Position numbers and translations under genes: made by a program. Of a stretch of DNA of 64,000 nt, positions 17,929 through 26,383 are shown piece after piece; position 1 is the stretch's first letter, and the number at the start of each line of letters is the position of its first letter. This DNA is from CAVTYH01 sp963738835 (GTDB lineage: Bacteria > Planctomycetota > Planctomycetia > Pirellulales > JADZDJ01). The notes under the pieces were generated by a model. That model worked only from the letters and a program-made list of their open reading frames with translations, was not told the DNA's origin and made no database searches. Where the stretch lies: the NCBI GenBank assembly GCA_963738835.1, contig CAVTYH010000001.1, forward strand, positions 930,001 through 994,000. Reading direction: 5' to 3'.

Positions 17929-19030
17929 TCACGCTGCTGCCAAAATTTTGAATGTTGGATGGAATACTTAGCGTCGGATCGATGTCAGCGAGGCCGAATG
18001 TTAAGGAAATCGGCGGCCGATTGGGAATCTGGGGAATGGCAGTGGGGTTGAGCACCTTCTGCAAGACTAGCGAAGCATCATTGGCATCGACCGTTCCGTT
18101 CTGATTGATATCCGCAATGATCAGCGGATCAGTCCAATCCTGCGAATCGAATCCGCGCGTCGAATTGGGGTTTAGCAGCAAGGCCGAGGCCACATCCTGA
18201 ATGAAGACGGCATCGGTCGCAGCATACAGTCCGCTGCCGTCTGCGTCGCCGTAGTAGGCGACTTTCTGCAGCGCGTTATCGGCCTTCGCCGCAATTGGAC
18301 CCGAGGTATCGCCCACCAGCAAGTGATCGATCCGCAGCACTTCAGCCCCGTGATATGGCGCCGAGTTCGGCACCGCCGCCGAAATGTTGATCAGGGGCCG
18401 ATCCGTCCCCGTCAAGGGTGTGTTGCCCGATGCCACGACCGTCAACACATTGAGCGCCGAATTCATCGGGTCGGCCGTCACCGAGGATGTTATCAACCAC
18501 AATCCGGGCAAACCTGCCACCAGCGTGGCTCCGTTGACGGTGAGCAAGCTGGGATTGAAGTGCAACTGGAATTGAATCGAAGTCACGCCGGTCGCACCGT
18601 CGATCCGCACCAACATTCCCTCCGGCGTGGCTGGAGCATCGTTAATACTGTGCAGAGCATCGGGACCTCGCGCGAAATCTTGAATACCCACGATGCGGGT
18701 GCCCGGCGTGGTAGAAACCACAAAGTTGGTCGTGTAGTTGTCCGCCGGTTCCGTATCGTTGAAATTGCCATTGCCATCCAAGTTGCCCGTGGCATCATGG
18801 AATCCGAGGGACAGCGGATCGGCGCCATTCTGGCCGCTGACCAAAGTGACGGTATACAAATCGTCGGCGAGCACGCCGCCGGTCTTGATGAAGCTCAAGG
18901 TATTGGTCTCGGCCGTCCAGACCATCGAGCCGCGGACCATCCCAGTGCTGGCGCCCACTAGGATCACATCGGGAAGGTCAGCGGCAGCATCGGGTCCGTC
19001 GTATAAGTTCAAGTCGGCTAAATTCGGCAT
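17717..19030 (-). CDS. Giant secreted protein, segment 4 of 5 (cohesin-like and first dockerin-like module)
   Basis: It opens with PNLADLNLYDGPDAA, which completes the module begun at the end of segment 3. It then holds a cohesin-like beta-sandwich (VTSIQFQLHFNPSLLTV, about 18700-18310) and a dockerin-like calcium-binding pair (GDADGSGLYAATDAVFIQDV and ADINQNGTVDANDASLVLQ, about 18260-18050). A second cohesin-like unit (GATFDISFDPTFLAF) begins near 17900. Such modules mediate Ca-dependent protein pairing in cellulosomes. In planctomycetes they occur widely without cellulosomes, and their partner is unknown. The frame breaks at about 17755 in a CCCC run. Confidence 0.8.
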   Translation of the reverse strand: MPNLADLNLYDGPDAAADLPDVILVGASTGMVRGSMVWTAETNTLSFIKTGGVLADDLYTVTLVSGQNGADPLSLGFHDATGNLDGNGNFNDTEPADNYTTNFVVSTTPGTRIVGIQDFARGPDALHSINDAPATPEGMLVRIDGATGVTSIQFQLHFNPSLLTVNGATLVAGLPGLWLITSSVTADPMNSALNVLTVVASGNTPLTGTDRPLINISAAVPNSAPYHGAEVLRIDHLLVGDTSGPIAAKADNALQKVAYYGDADGSGLYAATDAVFIQDVASALLLNPNSTRGFDSQDWTDPLIIADINQNGTVDANDASLVLQKVLNPTAIPQIPNRPPISLTFGLADIDPTLSIPSNIQNFGSSVNVAVSVSVEPSAQVYGATFDISFDPTFLAFSPPVNPQTMLGSFWTSADGWSIATNILHPGARRSAGGPVQ

Positions 19031-22000
19031 CGATTGAAGGTGACATCAAAACCGCTGTTATTGTTCTGAAAGCTTGTTACCTGCAACGTGTTGGCAATCG
19101 ACACCATCACCGCGGATACATTGCTCTGAGCGTTGTCATCGTCTTGGAGCTGGACACGAACCACGCTGGTATTTGGACCGGGCGGAGTGCTAAATGTTAC
19201 GTCAAAGCTGCCTGTGCCCGTCGCGGGATCGAATACTAGGCTGCCCGGCACAACCGTGCCAAAGGCACCACCGGTAATCGAGACGATGCTGAACGTATCG
19301 TGGTTGCCCATTAGCGTATTCGCCGGATCGCTGGTAGTGAACGAATAATGCTTCGTGTCTCCTGTAATCGCGCTGGCCGGACCGACAAGTGTTACTGTGG
19401 GAGCTACGTCGTTAACCGTAACGCTCAAACTGCTGTCGGACAGGACATGCACCGGCGTGGGATTTTCTACGTCTTCGGTCACCGAGACCGCCAGCGCAAA
19501 CGTCGAGAACGTTGGGGGACCATTTACGTCGTCTGCGTAGAAATGCGAAATATCAAAGCTGAACACGCCAGAGGGCAGTGCCACGGCGGTGTCGGGTGTA
19601 CCATCGCCCCACTGGATCGTCACGGTGTGCGCCTGGGGAACATCGCTGAACGAGCCGTGAACCGTTTCTGTCGTGCCTTCATTCACCGATTGAGACGTCG
19701 TAATTGTGGGCAAGCTCACGAGGCTGACCGTCAGGCCACTGAACGAAGTGAAATCAACAAAGCCCAAACTTGCGTTGTCGCTGTCGTGCCAAACAACGTT
19801 CTCAATGCCATTGGGCGTGTTAACTGCCCAATAATTGCCGTAAGCGGTTACATCCGGTGGTGCGCCCTGACGTCCGCCCACGACATCCGTATTCAGGTTC
19901 ACAATTGCACCGCTCGCAGCAGAAGCCGCCGCCGTGTAGCCGGAAAAATCGTTGTCGCCGGTGCTGATGCCCAGGCCGGTGTAATCGGTTGGCAAGGAAA
20001 CGCCTGCTTGGCCCGCATCGACAATCGCATTGTCGTGGATCAACAGGCCAATCGTGTTGCCGTTCAGGTCGTTGCCATCGAGCATCGCGATGCCGCCATC
20101 AATATCAACGCCTACGGCAAAAACGCCGACCGACATGTTGTTGTTTTGAATCTTCACTTTGGCGATGCTTGCGTCAGCGCTGTCTTCAACAAAGATGCCT
20201 TTGCTTCCTGCCGCGCCGGAGCCGGTAATGTGGTTGTTATCAGCAGGATTCGGGCCGCCAACCAGTACCGACAATGTTTCCGCTGGACCTTCGTCATCGA
20301 CCGCCCGTACATGAACGCCGTACTGGAAGCCGGTAATGGTGTTACCTTGGATTTCAACATTGGCATTGTTGTCGGTACTCGATTCGCCGAGCAGTTCGTC
20401 GTCGTCGGTTATGAAGATACCCGCGCCCTGACCGGTTCCACCCACTGTGCTGCCGGCGCTGGTAAACGTGTTGCTGAGGATCCTGAGCGGCGAAGCGCCC
20501 GTGCGAAAGGCCCAAATGCCGGCATCTCCGCCGGAACCGATGAAATCGTTGCCTTGGATCATCACGGCGCCTGGATTGAACGGTGAATCGCCAGAGAACG
20601 TCACGAGAATTCCGATATCGGCCGAAGCCAAGCCGGTCATGTCGATAGTGTTCTTGTCAACGACCGCTGGGCCGCCGATGCTGCTGCCGTCGTCGAGGGC
20701 TGCCAGGTTCATGCCCAGCGGTGTGCTGGTGATGTCATTGCCACGAATATCAAGCTTGGCGCCGAAATTCGAAATGATTCCGGAGGCGATCACGTTCGTA
20801 ATTTCGTTGTTCAAAACCAGCGTTGCCGAGGTTGCACCAACGTTGCCTCCGAAGACCGCAACCGCTGCGCCGCCTGCCGATAGCGTGCCGCTGCTTTGCT
20901 CGATCAAATTGTTGCTAACTTCGTTGCTGTCGCCGGCCCAAGAAATTTGGATGCCTCGACGGTAAATATTCTTCACGTTCAAGTTCGTGAACAGCAAGTT
21001 ACTGCGATCGATTCCGTCGTCGGGCGTGATGATGCCGCTGCGGAAGTTGTTGCTGCCCGAAAGTGATACGTTGCCATCGCCATCGATGGTCATGGTTGAA
21101 ATGGTGACATTGCTTGCGGCCACCACAAACGCTTGCTGCAACGATACGCCGCTGAACGAGTCATCCTCATGGCTATCGGCTGCGGCCGGAGCCAAAACGG
21201 TGCTAGTGCGCGACTGGCCGAGAACCGTCAACGGCTTGTCGATCAGTATGTTCGATTCCAGATATAAGCCCGATTCTACGTTAACCGTATTGCCGGAACT
21301 GGCGGCGTCGACACCGCGCTGAATCGTGGAATCGGTCGAACCGATGCCGGGCGTGGTGATGTACACGTTGCCAGTCACCCAGGTGATTAAGCCATTGGTC
21401 ACCGCCAAATCGGTGTCCACGCGATGGTGCATCTTGTCTTCGATGCCGAAGTTGTCGGCGAGCGTGGCGGGATTCAAATCTTCGTAGGTTTGCGTGTTTG
21501 CGCCGGTCAGATTGAACGATTGAGTGGACGGATTGTCGATGAACAGCGTGTCGCCGGCAAAGCTGTTGGCCGCACCGATGGTGACCGTACCGGCACCGCC
21601 ATCGATGAGCAAGTCGGTTGCATTATCCGGATCGACGCCGCCGTCGAAATTATTGCCGCTAACCGAGCCGCTGCCACTGTCGGTGAAGCGAATGCCGGTG
21701 CCGTTATTGAAAATGTGGTTGCCCGAGATCGTGGCGCTGCCGCCATTCACGTCGATGCCAATGACATTACCATGAATCGAACCGTTGTTGTTGATAATGT
21801 CGGCGCTAGCCTGCGGTCCGGTGACCAAGATGCCCGCCGTGGTGGCACCGGAGATTTGGGTGTCGTTGGTGATCGTGGCGTGGATATTGAAAGCACCCAA
21901 GGAATCGTCTTCCACCATTACACCGACCGCGAAATTGCTGATATCGACACTATCGATCAGTACATCGCCATCGCCCGTCGCGGCATAGGCGAAGTCGGTC

Positions 22001-23415
22001 AGATAATTCGTGAGCTGGACGCCAATCGATCCCGCGGTACTGGTGATGGAGCCGCCGGTGATCGAGGCGGACCCACCACTGATAAATGCATAGACGCCGA
22101 CGCTGGCCGCGCCATCGATGGTTTCGTTATTGAGCGTAATTCCACTCATTTTGTAAATGTTGTAGAGTTGTACCCCCACACCGCCGAGGCCGATATGGTA
22201 AACGTTGTTGGAGAGTGCCGTGGTCGATGCCGCGGCACTGCGTTCATTGGTGCCGTACCCCAGCAAGGCCGCCGTAATCACGTTGCCGCTAATCACGTTG
22301 GCCGCGTTGCCAGCATTGGGTTGATAGAAGTACTGTTCGAAGATGCCGACATCCAGGCCATTCATCGTGTTATTCATCACTGAAGCGTAGCTGGCATCGA
22401 ACGCCAGCACGCCATAGCTGCCGCTGGCATCAACCGTCAAGTTTTCGATCTTGTTCTTCTCAACCAGGCCGCCGGTATTGCCGGCCGTTGCACCGTTATA
22501 TTGCACGCCGCGCACCGCGCCAGTCACGATGTTGTTCACCACGTGAACACCATCAACTTCGTTCACGCGAATATCGCGGAACGCCTGGTCGTCGCCATCG
22601 ACGGTAAAGCCGTCGATGACTACGCCGTTGGCGCTAACTTCAACTAACGCATCCAGCGCCATGGGCGCTTCGATGACCGCCTCAGCGCCAACCCGCATCC
22701 TGGCATCCACTCCCTGCTGAATTCCCAACAGCGACAAGGTTTTGTTGATCGTCAGCGCTTCCACGTACGTGCCAGCATACACGTATACCGTGCCACCTGC
22801 GGCAACTGCGTTGAGGGCTTCTTGAATGGTATTGAACTGGTCGTAGCCGATGGCCGACCCGTTGCCCAGCGAACCGCCTGCAGGTCCATCGGCATCCACG
22901 CCGTTGGCATAAATGGACCAATCGTCATCCACAAACACAACGTTTGGCGGCGGAGCCGTAGGAATGCGAGTAAGCGTGACGTCATTGCCGTCGCCACCAT
23001 CGTAAAAGATTTGGAAGAGTTGGCCGTTGAGCGTTACTGTTGTCCCATTAGCCAGGCCGAAAAACGTACCGGTAACCGGGTCCAAGGTTCCATCGTTATC
23101 AATTATCTTGACCGAATCGCCGAATCCCACCGATCCGATGATGCTCTCACCTGTATCGAGCGCGGTGCCGCCCAAGCTTACCGTCCCGTTGACAACGAAT
23201 TGATCGTACTGTGTGCCTGCCACGAGGCCGTTGATTTCCTCCAGTAGCGTGTCGCCGCTGTGAAGCATCAAGTTGCCGTTGATTGTCACCTGTCCCGGGC
23301 TAGCCCAGGTCGAGCGTAAGGCCTTTGCTTTCGGTATCGACACTGCCGGTATAGCTGCCGGTTTGGATATGAACGGTGTCTCCGTTAGTCGTCGCGTCCA
23401 CTGCACGCTGGACAT
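19018..23415 (-). CDS. Giant secreted protein, segment 3 of 5 (beta-helix, PKD-like and Ig-like modules)
   Basis: Homology enters this frame near 23300 with ASPGQVTINGNLMLHSGDTL, a module also seen in segment 1 as ASPAKVTINGNLTLDSNDTL. A further long beta-helix follows, from about 22800 down to about 19900. A PKD-like domain (VTIQWGDGTPDTAV, about 19730-19390) and an Ig/Calx-beta-like module come next, ending in SFQNNNSGFDVTFNR. The residues before 23300 in this frame are not coding. The frame breaks near 19028, where one base seems missing between FNR and PNLADLNLYDG. Confidence 0.8.
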   Translation of the reverse strand: MSSVQWTRRLTETPFISKPAAIPAVSIPKAKALRSTWASPGQVTINGNLMLHSGDTLLEEINGLVAGTQYDQFVVNGTVSLGGTALDTGESIIGSVGFGDSVKIIDNDGTLDPVTGTFFGLANGTTVTLNGQLFQIFYDGGDGNDVTLTRIPTAPPPNVVFVDDDWSIYANGVDADGPAGGSLGNGSAIGYDQFNTIQEALNAVAAGGTVYVYAGTYVEALTINKTLSLLGIQQGVDARMRVGAEAVIEAPMALDALVEVSANGVVIDGFTVDGDDQAFRDIRVNEVDGVHVVNNIVTGAVRGVQYNGATAGNTGGLVEKNKIENLTVDASGSYGVLAFDASYASVMNNTMNGLDVGIFEQYFYQPNAGNAANVISGNVITAALLGYGTNERSAAASTTALSNNVYHIGLGGVGVQLYNIYKMSGITLNNETIDGAASVGVYAFISGGSASITGGSITSTAGSIGVQLTNYLTDFAYAATGDGDVLIDSVDISNFAVGVMVEDDSLGAFNIHATITNDTQISGATTAGILVTGPQASADIINNNGSIHGNVIGIDVNGGSATISGNHIFNNGTGIRFTDSGSGSVSGNNFDGGVDPDNATDLLIDGGAGTVTIGAANSFAGDTLFIDNPSTQSFNLTGANTQTYEDLNPATLADNFGIEDKMHHRVDTDLAVTNGLITWVTGNVYITTPGIGSTDSTIQRGVDAASSGNTVNVESGLYLESNILIDKPLTVLGQSRTSTVLAPAAADSHEDDSFSGVSLQQAFVVAASNVTISTMTIDGDGNVSLSGSNNFRSGIITPDDGIDRSNLLFTNLNVKNIYRRGIQISWAGDSNEVSNNLIEQSSGTLSAGGAAVAVFGGNVGATSATLVLNNEITNVIASGIISNFGAKLDIRGNDITSTPLGMNLAALDDGSSIGGPAVVDKNTIDMTGLASADIGILVTFSGDSPFNPGAVMIQGNDFIGSGGDAGIWAFRTGASPLRILSNTFTSAGSTVGGTGQGAGIFITDDDELLGESSTDNNANVEIQGNTITGFQYGVHVRAVDDEGPAETLSVLVGGPNPADNNHITGSGAAGSKGIFVEDSADASIAKVKIQNNNMSVGVFAVGVDIDGGIAMLDGNDLNGNTIGLLIHDNAIVDAGQAGVSLPTDYTGLGISTGDNDFSGYTAAASAASGAIVNLNTDVVGGRQGAPPDVTAYGNYWAVNTPNGIENVVWHDSDNASLGFVDFTSFSGLTVSLVSLPTITTSQSVNEGTTETVHGSFSDVPQAHTVTIQWGDGTPDTAVALPSGVFSFDISHFYADDVNGPPTFSTFALAVSVTEDVENPTPVHVLSDSSLSVTVNDVAPTVTLVGPASAITGDTKHYSFTTSDPANTLMGNHDTFSIVSITGGAFGTVVPGSLVFDPATGTGSFDVTFSTPPGPNTSVVRVQLQDDDNAQSNVSAVMVSIANTLQVTSFQNNNSGFDVTFNRCRI
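21250..21800 (-). repeat. Internal duplicated block in the giant gene (copy A)
   Basis: This block and 24740-25290 encode near-parallel protein stretches (DAASSGNTVNVESG / DAASSDNTVNVEAG; MHHRVDTDLAVTNGLITWV / MHHRVDTDLPVTTGLITWV; GNNFDGGVDPDNATDLLIDG / GNNFDGGLSADNATDLRLDS). DNA identity is visible by eye but not exact, so the duplication is not recent. A shorter third relative (THALDDSGVGFVRVKSGHVFV) lies near 23500. Confidence 0.7.
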
Positions 23416-26383
23416 CTGGTGAGGTAAAGGGGCTCACGAAACTGTTGGGGGTCACAAAAACGTGACCCGATTTGACACGCACAAAACCGACGCCGGAATC
23501 ATCGAGTGCATGAGTGATCTTGTCTTCCAACGTGTAGTTCTGAGCAACGGATCGTGCGCCGCCGGTCAGTCCGTCAAATACGGCATTCGTGCCGTTGATT
23601 TCCTGTCCAACCATCGCGCCGTCTGCAAGTACGATGTACTGACCTGTTTGCGCTGAAAAGGCAGTGTCAGCAAGCGTAGCGGCATTCACTGCGGCTAGCG
23701 CTCCTGTCAGCTCAAGGCCGGTCGATCCGCCGGAAATTGTCGTGGCGTTTTGCAGCGTCAAAACAGCGCCAAAGGGGCTAACCGGATTATCGCCCTGCAC
23801 CAACACGCCAGTTGAGTTGCCGTTCAGGTTCAGATCGTCCAAAACGACCCTGCCAACTCCGGTCGGATTATTGGCGGCGCCGCCAAGGACCGTGGCGCTG
23901 ACCGGGTTGAATCCGACGATATTCGTCAAGTAGACACCGACACCGTTGTTCGTGATGGTGTTGCTGCCGCCGATCGTCGGAATGCTGCTAGTCTCGGTGT
24001 TATACAACACCACGCCATATGCCATGCCGTCGATGGCGTTATTTGTGATGGTAACGCCGACAGTGTTTTGCAACGTGACCAGCAGAATACCGACACTTAG
24101 TCCGTCGAATAGCGCACGGTTGGGAGCCGAGAGCGGAGATGTTAGCGAACTGATATCATTGTGATCGATCGTCAACGAGGTGGCGCCGTTGTACTGCAAG
24201 TTATCCCACACGCCGGCCGCGTAAGCCTGCACGATGTTGTCCTGGAACAGCCAGGTGCTTGGGCCGCCAGACCCGAAGAAGTTGTTCGTGTGCAAACCGG
24301 AATGCACCCGCGTCATCAGATTGTTCGTCACATCCGCGTAGAAGTTCGTTCTTAATGTCACCGCATAGCCGAAGTCATACGCGCCAATGCTATCGAACCA
24401 GTTGCGTGTGATCAGGTTGCCGCTGGAGGTGCCATCGCCGCGCACACCGATCGAAGCGTGTCGGATGATATTGTTCTGGACGGTCAGACCGGAAATCGTT
24501 CCGGAAGTCTTGACGCCATAGAGCACATTGGCGTCGTCGCCGCTACTGAGTGTACCGCCAACGACGAGAGGATCGTCGCCATCAACTACGAAGCCGTCGA
24601 TGGTGACGTTGCTCGCGCTGACCAAGAACACTTGGGCCTGGTTACCACTGGTTAGCACGATCGATTCGGCTCCGCGGCCCAAATCCGAGCCCGCGGTCCC
24701 GGCGTTGGCGCCTTTTATCGTCAAGCCTTTGTTGACAGTGACGTTCTCCTGATAGGTGCCAGCTTCGACATTAACCGTATTGTCGGAGCTCGCGGCATCG
24801 ATGCCGCGCTGAATGCTGTGGTCCGTGCCTACATCGGTCACGTACAAATTACCAGCCACCCAGGTGATTAACCCTGTCGTCACCGGCAGGTCGGTGTCGA
24901 CTCGATGGTGCATCTTATCTTCGATACGGAAATTGTTGGTCTCATCGAAGGTGGTGCCATTACTCGACAAGTCATAACTTTGCGTACTCTGGTTGTCGAT
25001 GAAGAACGTATCGCCGGTGAATGCATTGCTGGCGCCTATCGTAACCGTGTCTGCCGAAGAATCGAGCCGCAGGTCAGTGGCATTGTCTGCGGACAGTCCG
25101 CCGTCAAAGTTATTCCCGCTGAGCGAGCCGCCGCCGTCGTTCGTGAAACGGATGCCGGTAGCGTTGTCGTAAATGTGGTTATTGGCGATCGTGGCATTGC
25201 CCGCGTTGACATCAACGCCGATCAAGAACTCATGGATGGAGTTATCGTTATTCTGAATGGTTGCCGAGGCTGTCGGACCCTCAACTAGCACGCCTGTGCC
25301 AGCACCGATCCCGGAAATTTCGGTTTCATTCTGAATGGTGGCGGTTACAGCGCCCCCGCCAGAATCGCCCCGCACTTGTACCCCCGTTGTCGAATTGCTG
25401 ATTGTCAATCCATCGATGACCACTGCCGTCGGGTCGCTGACCAGGCCCAACGACGTGGTGCCGATCGGGTTGAATCCGACGTTGTTGGTCACATACACGC
25501 CCACGACGGTGCCGCTGATCGAATTGGAGCTGCCGATGACCGGTGCATTTTGCGTATCCCAAATCACAACGCCGTAATCGTGATTCGTGATCGTGTTTCC
25601 GGTGAGCACCGGCGCTACGTTGCCCGGACCGTTGGTGATCAGAATGCCGATATCATTCGCCACTGCTCCGGCTGACTCTACGAATTGATTGGTTGCGACG
25701 GCGAGGGGGGTGGCCGAGCCGTACGAGTTATTGTGCCACAGGCCATTGGCATAGCTGGAAATCTGGTTACCCTGCATCAGCCAGGGCGAACCCTTGGCGG
25801 TATAGAAGTTATTCAGGTGCACGCCCGTGAAAACGCGCTGCATCACATTATTGGTGATGTCTGCGTAGAAGTTGTTCCGTAGGCTAATCGCGTAACCAAA
25901 ATCGAAAACGCCGATGTCTTGGAACAAATTGGCGTCAATGGCACTGGTGGTTGAACTACCGGAAACTCCGTTGCCGAGAATACCGATGGCAACCCGCTCG
26001 ACGATGTTGTCATGCAGGGTGAGCCCATCAATCGGCGTGGCGGTGACCGTGTTCCCATTGGTAATTCCATACAGGGCATTGGCGTCAGCTCCACTGAACA
26101 CCGGACTTCCAATCGTCAGCGGATCATCGCCGCTGATTTTGAACCCGCTAATTGTGACGTCGTTGGCCGTTACTGTTATTACTCCGCCGAGAGTGTTACC
26201 AGCCGGATGAATAAGGGATTCAGTTCCCCGGGCTTCAGCGCCGGCAATCCCGTCGTTAGCACCAAGCAACTTAAGCGATTTATTCACCGATACGAGTTCT
26301 GCATACGTGCCGGCATGCACATCCACAATTCGATTGCCGCCCGTCAAACTGCCGGCGGCAATTTCGTCGATTCCTTCCTGCAC
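23300..26383 (-). CDS. Giant secreted protein, segment 2 of 5 (beta-helix repeats)
   Basis: It continues segment 1 directly: the junction HLHVTA / GGRVQEGIDEIAAG restores the VTA...QEGI pattern seen intact earlier in the protein near 27750. The segment is nearly all parallel beta-helix repeats (IRHASIGVRGDGTSSG, NNAIDGMAYGVVLYN, DNATGIRFTNDGGGS), rich in Asn, Gly, Ser and Thr, with no membrane segment or catalytic motif visible. Beta-helix domains of this type bind or cleave polysaccharides, or serve as adhesins. No lyase active site was recognised. It shares a duplicated block with segment 3. The frame breaks again at about 23305 after GLTLDL. Confidence 0.8.
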   Translation of the reverse strand: MQEGIDEIAAGSLTGGNRIVDVHAGTYAELVSVNKSLKLLGANDGIAGAEARGTESLIHPAGNTLGGVITVTANDVTISGFKISGDDPLTIGSPVFSGADANALYGITNGNTVTATPIDGLTLHDNIVERVAIGILGNGVSGSSTTSAIDANLFQDIGVFDFGYAISLRNNFYADITNNVMQRVFTGVHLNNFYTAKGSPWLMQGNQISSYANGLWHNNSYGSATPLAVATNQFVESAGAVANDIGILITNGPGNVAPVLTGNTITNHDYGVVIWDTQNAPVIGSSNSISGTVVGVYVTNNVGFNPIGTTSLGLVSDPTAVVIDGLTISNSTTGVQVRGDSGGGAVTATIQNETEISGIGAGTGVLVEGPTASATIQNNDNSIHEFLIGVDVNAGNATIANNHIYDNATGIRFTNDGGGSLSGNNFDGGLSADNATDLRLDSSADTVTIGASNAFTGDTFFIDNQSTQSYDLSSNGTTFDETNNFRIEDKMHHRVDTDLPVTTGLITWVAGNLYVTDVGTDHSIQRGIDAASSDNTVNVEAGTYQENVTVNKGLTIKGANAGTAGSDLGRGAESIVLTSGNQAQVFLVSASNVTIDGFVVDGDDPLVVGGTLSSGDDANVLYGVKTSGTISGLTVQNNIIRHASIGVRGDGTSSGNLITRNWFDSIGAYDFGYAVTLRTNFYADVTNNLMTRVHSGLHTNNFFGSGGPSTWLFQDNIVQAYAAGVWDNLQYNGATSLTIDHNDISSLTSPLSAPNRALFDGLSVGILLVTLQNTVGVTITNNAIDGMAYGVVLYNTETSSIPTIGGSNTITNNGVGVYLTNIVGFNPVSATVLGGAANNPTGVGRVVLDDLNLNGNSTGVLVQGDNPVSPFGAVLTLQNATTISGGSTGLELTGALAAVNAATLADTAFSAQTGQYIVLADGAMVGQEINGTNAVFDGLTGGARSVAQNYTLEDKITHALDDSGVGFVRVKSGHVFVTPNSFVSPFTSPDVQRAVDATTNGDTVHIQTGSYTGSVDTESKGLTLDLG
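24740..25290 (-). repeat. Internal duplicated block in the giant gene (copy B)
   Basis: This is the partner of the block at 21250-21800, about 3.5 kb away in the same orientation. Both copies run from the end of one beta-helix set, through the MHHRVDTDL module, into the next helix set. The protein therefore appears to have grown by duplicating a helix-plus-linker unit of roughly 1,100-1,200 residues. Confidence 0.7.

Noticed and set aside
19348..20586. 412-aa plus-strand open frame inside the giant gene region
   Set aside because: It is antisense to the beta-helix coding frame, has Arg/Val-biased composition without motifs, and arises from the codon bias of the opposite strand.
21424..22383. 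319-aa plus-strand open frame
   Set aside because: It is a shadow of the giant gene's repeat region. Its Ala/Asp/Val repeats mirror the minus-strand coding.
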